This document shows positions 8,886 to 17,626 of a DNA stretch of 64,000 nucleotides, one piece after another. The stretch spans positions 124,001 to 188,000 of the forward strand of contig NZ_JADPJL010000023.1 of NCBI RefSeq assembly GCF_023073415.1. The letters are read 5' to 3'. Every line of letters starts with the position of its first letter. The stretch's first letter is position 1. Origin of the DNA: Bradyrhizobium sp. 190 (GTDB lineage Bacteria > Pseudomonadota > Alphaproteobacteria > Rhizobiales > Xanthobacteraceae). A model generated the notes under the pieces. That model made no database searches, had not been told where the DNA came from, and saw nothing but the letters and a program-made list of their open reading frames with translations. The position numbers and the translations under genes were made by a program.

Positions 8886-10040
8886 ATGCTGGAGCGCACA
8901 AAGGTGCAAAGCCCGTTCTATACGGCGGAACATGAAGCGTTCCGCGATGTGATGCGCCGCTTCGTGGCGCGCGAGATCGAACCTTACGCTCATGAATGGG
9001 ACGAGGCCGGCGAGTTTCCGCGCGAGCTTTATCGGAAAGCTTCCGAGATCGGGCTGCTCGGGCTCGGTTTCCCGGAAGAATATGGTGGTGTGGCTGCCGA
9101 CCAGTTCATGAAAATCGTGGCGTCGCAGGAACTGGCACGCGCCGGTGCGGGCGGCGTCAGTTCGAGCCTGATGAGCCACACCATCGGATCGCCGCCGATC
9201 GCGCGCGCCGCGAGGCCGGAAGTCAAGGCGCGGGTGCTGCCGCAGGTGCTGTCGGGCGAGAAGATTTCGGCGCTCGCGATCACCGAGCCCAGCGGCGGCT
9301 CCGACGTCGCCAATCTCAGAACCAAGGCGCGGCGTGACGGCGACCATTATATCGTCAGCGGCGAAAAGACGTTCATCACCTCGGGCATGCGGGCCGATTA
9401 TCTTACGGTTGCGGTACGGACCGGCGGCGAGGGGCCGGGCGGCGTCAGTTTGTTGCTGATCGAGGGCGACACGCCGGGCCTGTCGCGCACAAAACTGAAG
9501 AAGATGGGCTGGTGGGCGTCGGACACCGCCACCCTGCATTTCGACGAGTGCCGCGTGCCGGTGGCAAACCTGATCGGCGAGGAGGGTCAGGGTTTCAAGA
9601 TCATCATGCACAATTTCAACAGCGAGCGCATGGGCATGGCGGCGAGCTGCACGGCTTACGCTCGCGTCTGCGTCGAGGAGGCGATTGCCTACGCCAAGGA
9701 GCGCAAGACCTTTGGCAAGCCGATCGCGCAGCATCAGGTGATCCGCCACAAGCTGGTCGACATGGCGCAGAAGGTCGCGTCGTCGCAGGCGATGCTGGAA
9801 ATGCTGGCGTGGCGGCTCGGGCAGGGCGAGAGCCCGGTTGCTGAAATCTGCATGATGAAGAACCAGGCGACCCAGACCATGGCGTTCTGCGCCTCCGAGG
9901 CCGTACAGATTTTTGGCGGCGCCGGCTTCATGCGCGGCATCAAGGTCGAGCGCATCTACCGCGAGGTGAAGGTTAATGCCATCGGCGGCGGCACCGAGGA
10001 GATCATGAAGGATCTCGCCTCGAGGCAGATGGGGTTGTGA
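8886..10040 (+). CDS. Acyl-CoA dehydrogenase
   Basis: A 384-residue FAD enzyme that forms the alpha,beta-double bond of an acyl-CoA, passing electrons to ETF. The three-domain fold is evident: N-terminal helices (YTAEHEAFRDVMRRFV), the FAD/substrate loop ITEPSGGSDVANLRT (about residues 132-146), and the C-terminal helical domain ending GGGTEEIMKDLASRQMGL. QIFGGAGFMRG is the usual C-terminal motif. The start is the ATG at 8886, seven bases after CGGGAGGAAAGC-type Shine-Dalgarno sequence; an upstream start at 8841 is not favoured. It is the first gene of a plus-strand catabolic series with a second dehydrogenase and a carboxylase. The chain specificity is not decidable here. Confidence 0.9.
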   Translation: MLERTKVQSPFYTAEHEAFRDVMRRFVAREIEPYAHEWDEAGEFPRELYRKASEIGLLGLGFPEEYGGVAADQFMKIVASQELARAGAGGVSSSLMSHTIGSPPIARAARPEVKARVLPQVLSGEKISALAITEPSGGSDVANLRTKARRDGDHYIVSGEKTFITSGMRADYLTVAVRTGGEGPGGVSLLLIEGDTPGLSRTKLKKMGWWASDTATLHFDECRVPVANLIGEEGQGFKIIMHNFNSERMGMAASCTAYARVCVEEAIAYAKERKTFGKPIAQHQVIRHKLVDMAQKVASSQAMLEMLAWRLGQGESPVAEICMMKNQATQTMAFCASEAVQIFGGAGFMRGIKVERIYREVKVNAIGGGTEEIMKDLASRQMGL

Positions 10041-10052
10041 CGTTCTCTCTCT

Positions 10053-10164
10053 GTCATGCCCGGGCAGAAGCGCGAAGCGCGTCTTCGCGCTAGATGACCG
10101 GGCATCCACGCCTTGCGGCACCGGAAGAAGGACGTGGATGGCCGGGACAAGCCCGGCCATGACG
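10053..10164. repeat. Dispersed palindromic repeat (GTCATGCCCGGGC...GCCCGGCCATGAC)
   Basis: The outer arms GTCATGCCCGGGC and GCCCGGCCATGAC pair imperfectly. Inside, AGCGCGAAGCGCGTCTTCGCGCT is itself palindromic. A shorter relative is at 42527-42573. It fills the gap between the two acyl-CoA dehydrogenase genes. Confidence 0.8.
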
Positions 10165-10198
10165 CAAGTGGAAATACCGATTGGAGCCTGGCCAAGAA

Positions 10199-11353
10199 AT
10201 GCTCTTCACCGCCGATCACGACGAACCTCGCCGCATCCTGCAAAAGTTCATCGCCGCCGAAATCAATCCGTTCGTTGATGAGTGGGAGAAGGCCGATATC
10301 TTCCCGGCGCATGAACTGTTCAAGAAGCTCGGCGATCTCGGCTTCCTCGGTCTCAACAAGCCCGTCGAATTCGGCGGCCAGGGGCTCGATTACTCCTACG
10401 CGCTGATGATGGCCGAGGAGCTCGGCGCCATCACATGCGGCGGCGTGCCGATGGCGATCGGGGTGCAGACCGACATGGCAACGCCCGCGCTGGCGCGGTT
10501 CGGTTCAGACGAGGTGCGGCACGAGTTTCTGGCGCCCGCCATTGCCGGCGACGCTGTGGCCTGCATCGGTGTCTCCGAGCCGGGCGCGGGCTCCGACGTC
10601 GCCTCGATCAAGACCAATGCGCGCTCCGATGGCGACGATTACGTCATCAATGGCGGCAAGATGTGGATCACCAACGGCGTGCAGGCCGACTGGATCTGCC
10701 TGCTCGCCAACACCAGCGACGACCAGGTCCATCGCAACAAGTCGCTGATCTGCGTGCCCATGAAGAGCAAGGGCGTGCAGGTCGCGCGCAAGCTCGACAA
10801 GATGGGCATGCGCTCGTCCGATACCGCGCAGATCTTCTTCGACAATGTCCGGGTGCCGAAGCGCAACCGCATCGGCGAGGAGGGCAAGGGCTTTACCTAC
10901 CAGATGGTGCAGTTCCAGGAGGAGCGGCTGTGGGGCGCAGCCGCCTGCCTCAAGGCGCATGAATTCATCATCGCCGAGACGATCGAGTACACCCGCAACC
11001 GAAAAGCGTTCGGAAAGTCGATCCTCGACAACCAGACCGTCCACTTCAAGCTCGCGGAGATGCAGACCGAGGTCGAACTGCTGCGCGCGCTGATCTACCG
11101 CGCCGCCGAGGCGCTGGTTGCAGGCGAGGACGTGACGCGGCTCGCCACCATGGCCAAACTCAAGGCGGGGCGTCTGGGCCGCGAGTTGACCGATGCCTGC
11201 CTGCAGTTCTGGGGCGGCATGGGATTCATGAACGAGACGCCGGTGAGCCGGGCCTATCGCGACAGCCGCCTGACCTCGATCGGCGGCGGCGCCGACGAGG
11301 TGATGCTGACGGTGCTGTGCAAGATGATGGGCACGCTGCCCAAAAACCAATAA
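10199..11353 (+). CDS. Acyl-CoA dehydrogenase, citronellyl-CoA dehydrogenase (AtuD)-like
   Basis: A 384-residue FAD-dependent dehydrogenase. It has the family motifs GVSEPGAGSDVASIKT (FAD/substrate loop), KMWITNG and the C-terminal GGGADEVMLTVLCKMMG. The run CGGVPMAIGVQTDMATPAL recalls AtuD, which desaturates citronellyl-CoA in acyclic terpene breakdown; this is from memory of the family and not proven. I use the ATG at 10199 with GGAG about 12 bases before it; a TTG at 10181 in frame is an alternative. It is followed by a GST gene (33 bases) and lies in the same block as a geranyl-/methylcrotonyl-CoA carboxylase-like pair, which supports a branched-acyl substrate. Confidence 0.8.
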   Translation: MLFTADHDEPRRILQKFIAAEINPFVDEWEKADIFPAHELFKKLGDLGFLGLNKPVEFGGQGLDYSYALMMAEELGAITCGGVPMAIGVQTDMATPALARFGSDEVRHEFLAPAIAGDAVACIGVSEPGAGSDVASIKTNARSDGDDYVINGGKMWITNGVQADWICLLANTSDDQVHRNKSLICVPMKSKGVQVARKLDKMGMRSSDTAQIFFDNVRVPKRNRIGEEGKGFTYQMVQFQEERLWGAAACLKAHEFIIAETIEYTRNRKAFGKSILDNQTVHFKLAEMQTEVELLRALIYRAAEALVAGEDVTRLATMAKLKAGRLGRELTDACLQFWGGMGFMNETPVSRAYRDSRLTSIGGGADEVMLTVLCKMMGTLPKNQ

Positions 11354-11385
11354 GAAGCGATCGGAAGTCACGAAGGGAACGCCTG

Positions 11386-12042
11386 ATGATCACGCTCTAT
11401 CACTGCGACGGCGCACGCTCGTTCCGTCCGCTCTGGATGCTCGAAGAGATGGGCTTGCCCTATGAGCTGAAAATGCTGCCGTTCCCGCCGCGTGTGTTCG
11501 CCAAGGAATATCTCGCGATCAATCCGCTCGGCACCATTCCGTTCATGATCGACGGCGAGACCAAAATGACGGAGTCCTCCGGTATCTGTTATTACCTCGG
11601 CACCAAATACGGCCCGACACCGCTGGTGGTCGGGCAGGACGATCCGGCCTACGGCGCCTTCCTGAACTGGATGTATTTCAGCGACGCCACGCTGACCTTT
11701 CCGCAAACGCTGGTGCTGAGGTACAGCCAGCTCGAACCGGAAGAACGGCGGAACCCCCAAGTGGCTGGCGATTATGCCAAATGGTTCCTCGGCCGGCTGC
11801 GCGCCGTTGAGGCAGCCACCGCGAATGCCGAAACCTTGTGCGCCGGCCGATTCACCGCAGCCGATATCGTGAACGGCTATGCGTTGCGGCTCGCCGGCAA
11901 TATCGGGCTCGCCAAGGATTTCGGCCCCAACGTCGCCGCCTATTGGGGTCGGTTGCAGGAACGCGACGGGTACAAGCGGGCGGTGGCGGCGGAACGCAAG
12001 GCCGGTGTTGAACAGAATGTGGCGCCGCGCGTACGCGCCTGA
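11386..12042 (+). CDS. Glutathione S-transferase family protein
   Basis: A 218-residue protein with an N-terminal thioredoxin-like GST domain (MITLYHCDGARSFRPLWMLE, then the cis-Pro motif LGTIPFMIDG and TESSGICYYL) and an all-helical C-terminal domain (GRFTAADIVNGYALRLA, the usual N-capping/Asp motif). It should bind glutathione and conjugate or isomerise an electrophile, or act in dehalogenation/isomerisation within the catabolic block. The start is the ATG at 11386 after GAAGGGAA; the frame is open to 11317 but those codons overlap the dehydrogenase gene. It lies 32 bases after the dehydrogenase stop, probably the same transcript. Confidence 0.88.
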   Translation: MITLYHCDGARSFRPLWMLEEMGLPYELKMLPFPPRVFAKEYLAINPLGTIPFMIDGETKMTESSGICYYLGTKYGPTPLVVGQDDPAYGAFLNWMYFSDATLTFPQTLVLRYSQLEPEERRNPQVAGDYAKWFLGRLRAVEAATANAETLCAGRFTAADIVNGYALRLAGNIGLAKDFGPNVAAYWGRLQERDGYKRAVAAERKAGVEQNVAPRVRA

Positions 12043-12130
12043 GGGCTCCTTCTGTCGGTGACAGACACCGAATTTCCGCTATGGTTGACCCCGTCGCAGC
12101 GGCCAAAGAGCCGCGCGAGGAGGACGCACC

Positions 12131-12952
12131 ATGGACGACATCGGCCAAAAATCCGGCCATCTGATGCTGATCACCCCGGAGCGCGTTTTTTACGCGGGTC
12201 TGCTCGGCCGCCCGCGCCAACGCTGCTCGGGCGCGTTCAACATCTATGTCTCGATCGAGGGCGGGCTGTGGCTCACGACCGCCGATGGCCGGGAAACCCA
12301 TGGTGAGATGGTCGCTCTGTTGCCGAACGTCAGGCACACCATCGCCAGCGACTATCGTTCGGTGCTCAGCGTTGTGATCGAACCGGAGAGCGTTCGTCCC
12401 GGCGCGCTCGAAGACCTCGCCAAACGACTCGCGGGCCCTGAAGGCGAATCTTTCACCAGCCGCATCCGCGCCGCCTATCGCGAACTGCGCGAGCATCACG
12501 CCGGCGACGCGTTCTCCAGCGCCGAATTCGATTCTCTCTGCCTTGGCGAGGCATTGCCGCAGCGCGTGCTCGATCCCCGCGTGGCGCGTGCGATTCTGCA
12601 GATCGGAAAATTCTCCGGCGAGCCGGTGACGGCGGCTAGCTGCGCCGCGGAGGCGGGCCTATCTCCGTCGCGCTTCCTGCATTTGTTCAAGGAAGAGACC
12701 GGCATTTCCTTCCGTTCGTTCCGCGCCTGGAAGCGGGCGCGGCATCTGCTTCATTTCGCCAACCAGGACATCAACCTTGCGCATCTCGCGCAGGATATCG
12801 GCTATCCCGACTCCACGCATTTCAGCCACTCGATTCGCCGCTTCTATGGCTTGAAGCCGCGCGCGATCTTTTCGGGTTCGCGCGATCTGGCGATCTACAG
12901 CCACCGCCATGCCGCCGCCCGCAATAGCGGGTTGACGCAAGAAGCCGGCTGA
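12131..12952 (+). CDS. AraC-family transcriptional regulator
   Basis: A 273-residue regulator. The N-terminal part (about residues 10-95) resembles a cupin-like effector domain (VSIEGGLWLTTADGRETHGE); the C-terminal part (about 155-255) holds the two AraC helix-turn-helices, AASCAAEAGLSPSRFLHLFK and LAHLAQDIGYPDSTHFSHSI followed by RRFYGLKPR. AGGAGG lies about 10 bases before the ATG. It sits between the dehydrogenase/GST genes and the beta-keto acid cleavage/carboxylase genes, so it is the likely activator of this catabolic block; the inducer is unknown. Confidence 0.88.
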   Translation: MDDIGQKSGHLMLITPERVFYAGLLGRPRQRCSGAFNIYVSIEGGLWLTTADGRETHGEMVALLPNVRHTIASDYRSVLSVVIEPESVRPGALEDLAKRLAGPEGESFTSRIRAAYRELREHHAGDAFSSAEFDSLCLGEALPQRVLDPRVARAILQIGKFSGEPVTAASCAAEAGLSPSRFLHLFKEETGISFRSFRAWKRARHLLHFANQDINLAHLAQDIGYPDSTHFSHSIRRFYGLKPRAIFSGSRDLAIYSHRHAAARNSGLTQEAG

Positions 12953-13018
12953 TGCCGGACGCATGATCGCGCTGGATGTTTTCGCGATCCCTCGCGTCCC
13001 GCTTTCGAAGGTTGATCC

Positions 13019-13885
13019 ATGGGCGACAAGGCCGTCATTACCTGCGCGCTGAACGGCGTGCTGACCGATCCGAAGCAGCACAATGTGCCTGTTACACCGG
13101 AGCAGATGGCGCGCGAGGCCAAGGCCGCGTTCGACGCCGGCGCCAGCATCATGCACGTCCATCTGCGACAGCAGGAGCCGAACAAGGGGCATCTGCCGTC
13201 CTGGGACGTCAGCGTCAGCAAGGAAATTCAGCAGGCCATTCGCGAGGCCTGCCCCGGCGTCATCATCAACCACACCACGGGCACGTCGGGGCCCAAGTAT
13301 CAGGGCGCGCTCGATTGCGTGCGCGAGACGATGCCCGAGATTGCGGCCTGCAACGCCGGGTCGCTGAACTATCTGAAGGTGAAGTCCGACAACACCTGGG
13401 CCTGGCCGCCGATGATGTTCGATAACGCCGTCGAGAAGGTGCAGGACTATCTCGACGTCATGAAGGAAGCGGGCACGATTCCGGAGTTCGAATGTTTCGA
13501 CGTCGGCATCGTGCGCTGCGTCGGCATGTACCGGCAGACCGGAATGTATTCCGGCCCGCTCGAATATAACTTCGTGATGGGCGTCGCCTCCGGCATGCCG
13601 GCCGATCCCGACCTGCTGCCGATCCTGTTGAAGCTGAAACTGCCGGAAGCGCATTGGCAGGTCACCGCGATCGGCCGCGCCGAAATCTGGCCGCTGCACC
13701 AGCGCTGCGCCGATCTCGGCGGACATTTGCGCACCGGACTCGAGGACACTTTCTATCTCGGCGACGGTACCAAGGTGACTTCGAACGGGCAGTTGATAGA
13801 GGCCATTGCCGCTTGCGCGCGGCGCGCGGGCCGCGAGATCGCGAGCCCCGCCGAAGCGCGGCAGATTTTTGGGACAAGGCATTGA
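13019..13885 (+). CDS. Beta-keto acid cleavage enzyme (BKACE, DUF849) family protein
   Basis: A 288-residue TIM-barrel protein of the family whose founder (Kce) condenses a beta-keto acid with acetyl-CoA and splits it to acetoacetate and a new acyl-CoA. The zinc histidines are visible as His46 and His48 in IMHVHLRQ, and NHTTGTSG and FDVGIVRC follow. The equivalent of the Kce catalytic Glu14 seems to be replaced (ITCALNGVLTDPKQ), so substrate or mechanism may differ. It is 52 bases upstream of the acyl-CoA carboxylase genes and probably cotranscribed, which suggests a joint role in acyl-CoA breakdown. Confidence 0.82.
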   Translation: MGDKAVITCALNGVLTDPKQHNVPVTPEQMAREAKAAFDAGASIMHVHLRQQEPNKGHLPSWDVSVSKEIQQAIREACPGVIINHTTGTSGPKYQGALDCVRETMPEIAACNAGSLNYLKVKSDNTWAWPPMMFDNAVEKVQDYLDVMKEAGTIPEFECFDVGIVRCVGMYRQTGMYSGPLEYNFVMGVASGMPADPDLLPILLKLKLPEAHWQVTAIGRAEIWPLHQRCADLGGHLRTGLEDTFYLGDGTKVTSNGQLIEAIAACARRAGREIASPAEARQIFGTRH

Positions 13886-13937
13886 GGTCGTCATTCCGGG
13901 GCGCGAAGCGAGCCGGAATGGCGGAGTGAGTTAAATT

Positions 13938-15554
13938 ATGGCCATTCTCGAGTCGACGATCGTTCCCTCTAGTCCTGCCTTCAAAGCCAATCGCGACGGC
14001 ATGCTGGCGTTGATCGCGCGGATGCGCGCGCTTGAAGATCGCACGCGGACGGCGTCCGCGGCGGCCAAGGAACGGTTCCACAGGCGCGGGCAGTTGCTGC
14101 CGCGCGAGCGCGTGGCGCTGGTGCTCGATCCCGGTTCACCATTCCTCGAACTGTCGACGCTGGCCGGCTACATGTTCGATGTGCCCGACGCCGACAAGAG
14201 TATTCCCGGTGGCGGGGCGATCGCCGGCATTGGTTTCGTCTCCGGCATCCGCTGCATGGTCAGTGCAAACGATTCCGGTATCGATGCCGGCGCACTGCAG
14301 CCGTACGGTCTCGACAAGACGCTGCGGGTGCAGGAACTGGCGCTGGAAAACAAGCTGCCTTACGTGCAACTGGTCGAAAGCGCCGGCGCCAACCTGCTGC
14401 GCTACCGGGTCGAGGATTTCATCCGCGGCGGCAACATCTTTCGAAATTTGGCGCGGCTGTCGGCGGCGGGGTTGCCAGTCGTCACCGTGACGCATGGCTC
14501 TTCTACCGCCGGCGGTGCCTATCAAACGGGGCTTTCGGACTACATCGTGATGGTCCGCGGCCGAACCCGCGCGTTCCTCGCGGGGCCGCCGCTGTTGAAG
14601 GCCGCGACAGGAGAGATCGCGACCGAGGAAGAACTCGGCGGCGCTGAGATGCACACCTCGATTTCCGGCCTCGGCGATTATCTTGCCGAAGACGATCGCG
14701 ACGCGCTCCGCATCGCGCGCGACATCATGGCCAACCTGGAATGGGACCGGCCGAAGCCAGCGGAAGCTTCGTTCAAGCCGCCGCGCTACGATGCGGAGGA
14801 GTTGCTCGGCATCATGCCGATGGATCACAAGCGTCCCGTCGACATGCGTCAGGCCATCGCGCGCTTCATTGACGATTCCGATTTCACCGAGTTCGGCGCC
14901 AACTACGGTCCCGCAACCGTGTGCGGCCACGCCCGCATCGAGGGGCAGGCGATCGGGATCATCACCAATAACGGCCCGCTAGATGTGCCCGGCGCCAACA
15001 AGGCGACGCATTTCATCCAGGCCTGCTGCCAGTCGCGCACGCCGATCCTCTACATGAACAACACCACCGGCTACATGGTCGGCAAAGCCTACGAGGAAGC
15101 CGGCATGATCAAGCACGGCTCCAAGATGATCCAGGCGGTGACGTCGGCCACCGTGCCGCAGATCACGATCTATTGCGGCGCGTCCTTTGGCGCCGGCAAT
15201 TACGGCATGTGCGGGCGCGGCTTTCATCCGCGCTTCTGCTTCTCCTGGCCGAATGCCAAGACCGCCGTGATGGGCGGCGAGCAGGCGGCGGAAACCATGG
15301 CGATCGTGACCGAGGCTGCAGCGGCGCGGCGCGGCAAGCCGATCGAAAAGGAGAAGCTCGACGCCATGAAGGCGCAGATCACGGGCGTGTTCGATGGCCA
15401 GATGGACGTGTTCTCGACCAGCGCGCGCGTGCTCGACGACGGCGTGATCGATCCGCGCGATACCCGCAGCGTGCTTTCCGAGGTGCTGGCGATCTGCCGT
15501 GAGGCCGAGGCCCGCACGCCGCAGCGCATGCAATTCTCGGTCGCGCGGCCATGA
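13938..15554 (+). CDS. Acyl-CoA carboxylase, carboxyltransferase (beta) subunit; geranyl-/methylcrotonyl-CoA type
   Basis: A 538-residue carboxyltransferase that moves CO2 from carboxybiotin to an acyl-CoA. The N-terminal ClpP/crotonase-like half has HRRGQLLPRERVALVLDPGS and AFLAGPPLLKAATGE; the C-terminal half has RSVLSEVLAICREAE and FSWPNAKTAVMGGEQAAETM. The length fits methylcrotonyl-CoA (LiuB) and geranyl-CoA (AtuC) carboxylases rather than propionyl-CoA carboxylase. The opening residues (ILESTIVPSSPAFKANRDGM) and the nearby AtuD-like dehydrogenase lean to the AtuC side, but no enoyl-CoA hydratase gene is present to settle it. The stop overlaps the start of the alpha subunit (ATGA), indicating translational coupling. 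Confidence 0.85.
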   Translation: MAILESTIVPSSPAFKANRDGMLALIARMRALEDRTRTASAAAKERFHRRGQLLPRERVALVLDPGSPFLELSTLAGYMFDVPDADKSIPGGGAIAGIGFVSGIRCMVSANDSGIDAGALQPYGLDKTLRVQELALENKLPYVQLVESAGANLLRYRVEDFIRGGNIFRNLARLSAAGLPVVTVTHGSSTAGGAYQTGLSDYIVMVRGRTRAFLAGPPLLKAATGEIATEEELGGAEMHTSISGLGDYLAEDDRDALRIARDIMANLEWDRPKPAEASFKPPRYDAEELLGIMPMDHKRPVDMRQAIARFIDDSDFTEFGANYGPATVCGHARIEGQAIGIITNNGPLDVPGANKATHFIQACCQSRTPILYMNNTTGYMVGKAYEEAGMIKHGSKMIQAVTSATVPQITIYCGASFGAGNYGMCGRGFHPRFCFSWPNAKTAVMGGEQAAETMAIVTEAAAARRGKPIEKEKLDAMKAQITGVFDGQMDVFSTSARVLDDGVIDPRDTRSVLSEVLAICREAEARTPQRMQFSVARP

Positions 15555-17530
15555 GCGGAATTGAAATGAAGCGGACGCCGTTCTTCAAGATCCTTGTCGC
15601 CAACCGCGGCGAGATCGCGCTGCGGATCATGCGCACGGCGCGCCAGCTCGGTTATGGCGTGGTCGCCGTCTATTCCGATGCTGACCGGGACGCGCTGCAT
15701 GTCCGCGAAGCCGATCAGGCGGTCCGGATCGGCGAGGCGCTGCCGGCGCAGTCCTATTTGCGGATCGATGCGATCATCGCGGCCGCCAAGGCCAGCGGCG
15801 CCAGCGCGATTCATCCGGGCTATGGCTTTCTCGCCGAGAACGAGGATTTCGCGCAGGCCTGCCGCGATGCCGGACTGGTGTTCATCGGGCCGTCGCCGGA
15901 GTCGATCCGGGCGATGGGCAACAAGGCCGGCGCCAAGGACATCATGCAGAAGGCCGGCGTGCCTTGCGTGCCCGGCTATCAGGGCGCGGACCAGAGCGAC
16001 GCCGTGATGCTGGCGGAGGCAAAAAAGATCGGCTTTCCCGTCATGATCAAGGCGGTCGCGGGTGGCGGCGGGCGCGGCATGCGGTTGGTCGCAGATGCTG
16101 CAGCGTTCCCGGACGCGCTGCGCAGCGCAAGGTCGGAGGCGCAGGGCGCGTTCGGTGATCCCACCGTCATCCTGGAGCGGGCCATCGTCAATCCGCGCCA
16201 TATCGAAATCCAGGTGTTCGGCGACCGCTATGGCAACGCCATTCATCTCGGCGAGCGTGATTGTTCGGTGCAGCGCCGGCATCAGAAAGTGATCGAGGAA
16301 GCGCCGTCGCCGAAGGTGACGCCGGATTTGCGAGCGCGCATGGGCGCGGTTGCGGTAGCTGCGGTGAAATCGATCGGCTATGAGGGCGCGGGCACGCTGG
16401 AATTCCTGCTCGACGAGGGCGGCGAGTTCTATTTCATGGAAATGAACACGCGCCTGCAGGTCGAACATCCCGTCACAGAGGCGATTACCGGACTGGACTT
16501 GGTCGAACTGCAGTTGCGCATCGCGGCGGGCGAGCCGCTCTGGCTCAGGCAGGACGATATCAAATTCTCCGGCCATGCGATCGAGGTGCGGCTGTGTTCC
16601 GAGGATGCCGGCCATGATTTCATGCCGCAGTCGGGACGGATGGCGCTGTGGCAGATGCCGGATGGTGTTCGCGTCGAGCACGCGCTGCAATCCGGCTCCG
16701 AGATTCCGCCGTTCTACGATTCCATGATTGCCAAGATCATCGGCCATGGCGCCGATCGCAACGAGGCGCGGGGCCGGCTGATCTGTGGGCTGGAGCAGAC
16801 GGCCGCGTTCGGCGTCACCACCAATCAGGGATTTCTGATTTCCTGTCTGCGCCATCCCGGCTTTGCCAGGGGCGAAGCGACTACGGCTTTCATCGGCAAT
16901 CACCGCGATGAATTGCTGGCATTTCGCGCGAACGACAATGCGGACGCCGCGCTGGCGGCGCTGTTGCTTTATGTCACCAATCCGCATGCGCCGGCGTGGC
17001 GCGGTGGCCGCAGCCTGGCTGCGACGTTTCCGCTGACGACGCGGATCGATCTTGGCCATGGCGTGCGCGAGGTGGATATCGTGCGGGAGCGCGATGGGAG
17101 CTATGTCGCGGGCCTTGACGGCGGCGAACAGCATTTCGAGATTGACGAACTCTGCCCCGACGCGATCCGCTTCCGCACGGATGGCATCATGGAATCGGCA
17201 AGATTCCTGCGCGATGGCGACCGGCTGTATATCCTGCACCGCGGCGCCACGATTGCGGTCCGCGACCTGACGCTTGCAGCACCGGAATCCGCCTCTGCCG
17301 CCGGCGGCGACGGCAAGGTGCGCGCGGCGATGAACGGTCGCGTGGTCGCCGTGCTGGTCAAACCCGGTGAGCAGGTTGCGGCGGGCCAGCCTGTGATGAC
17401 GCTGGAAGCGATGAAGATGGAGCATGTGCACACGGCGGGTGTCGCCGGAACGGTTTCGGCTATCGACGTAGCAGAAGGCGAGCAGGTGACGACGGGCAGG
17501 ATCGTCGTGGAGATCGCGGCGGTCGCCTAG
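15551..17530 (+). CDS. Acyl-CoA carboxylase, biotin carboxylase/biotin carrier (alpha) subunit
   Basis: A 659-residue fusion. The biotin carboxylase domain (about residues 10-455) has KILVANRGEIALRIMRTA, the glycine-rich ATP loop AVAGGGGRGMRLV, HLGERDCSVQRRHQKVIEEA and EMNTRLQVEHPVTE. The C-terminal biotinyl domain carries EAMKMEH with biotin-lysine at Lys622. It carboxylates biotin with ATP and bicarbonate and hands the carboxyl group to the beta subunit encoded immediately upstream, with which it overlaps by four bases. Length and order (beta then alpha) match methylcrotonyl-/geranyl-CoA carboxylases; the substrate remains undetermined. A palindromic repeat follows 3 bases after the stop and may end the transcript. 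Confidence 0.88.
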   Translation: MSGIEMKRTPFFKILVANRGEIALRIMRTARQLGYGVVAVYSDADRDALHVREADQAVRIGEALPAQSYLRIDAIIAAAKASGASAIHPGYGFLAENEDFAQACRDAGLVFIGPSPESIRAMGNKAGAKDIMQKAGVPCVPGYQGADQSDAVMLAEAKKIGFPVMIKAVAGGGGRGMRLVADAAAFPDALRSARSEAQGAFGDPTVILERAIVNPRHIEIQVFGDRYGNAIHLGERDCSVQRRHQKVIEEAPSPKVTPDLRARMGAVAVAAVKSIGYEGAGTLEFLLDEGGEFYFMEMNTRLQVEHPVTEAITGLDLVELQLRIAAGEPLWLRQDDIKFSGHAIEVRLCSEDAGHDFMPQSGRMALWQMPDGVRVEHALQSGSEIPPFYDSMIAKIIGHGADRNEARGRLICGLEQTAAFGVTTNQGFLISCLRHPGFARGEATTAFIGNHRDELLAFRANDNADAALAALLLYVTNPHAPAWRGGRSLAATFPLTTRIDLGHGVREVDIVRERDGSYVAGLDGGEQHFEIDELCPDAIRFRTDGIMESARFLRDGDRLYILHRGATIAVRDLTLAAPESASAAGGDGKVRAAMNGRVVAVLVKPGEQVAAGQPVMTLEAMKMEHVHTAGVAGTVSAIDVAEGEQVTTGRIVVEIAAVA

Positions 17531-17533
17531 CTT

Positions 17534-17622
17534 CGTAGGGTGGGTAAAGGAGCGTAGCGACGTGCCCACCATTTGGCATTCCGCTCGTGATGGTGGGCAC
17601 GCTGCGCTTTGCCCACCCTACG
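17534..17622. repeat. Dispersed palindromic repeat (CGTAGGGTGGG...CCCACCCTACG), copy 1
   Basis: CGTAGGGTGGGTAAAG pairs with CTTTGCCCACCCTACG, and GTGCCCACCAT with ATGGTGGGCAC, giving a long hairpin between convergent genes. Further copies are at 26276, 32331, 41809, 49785 and 60701. Confidence 0.92.
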
Positions 17623-17626
17623 GATT

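Noticed and set aside
8739..10160. Minus-strand frame of 473 codons over the first acyl-CoA dehydrogenase
   Set aside because: Arg/His-rich shadow translation; the plus-strand frame has all family motifs.
15224..17572. Minus-strand frame of 782 codons opposite the carboxylase genes
   Set aside because: Long only because of high third-position GC. It contains no domain and overlaps two genuine, well-conserved subunits.
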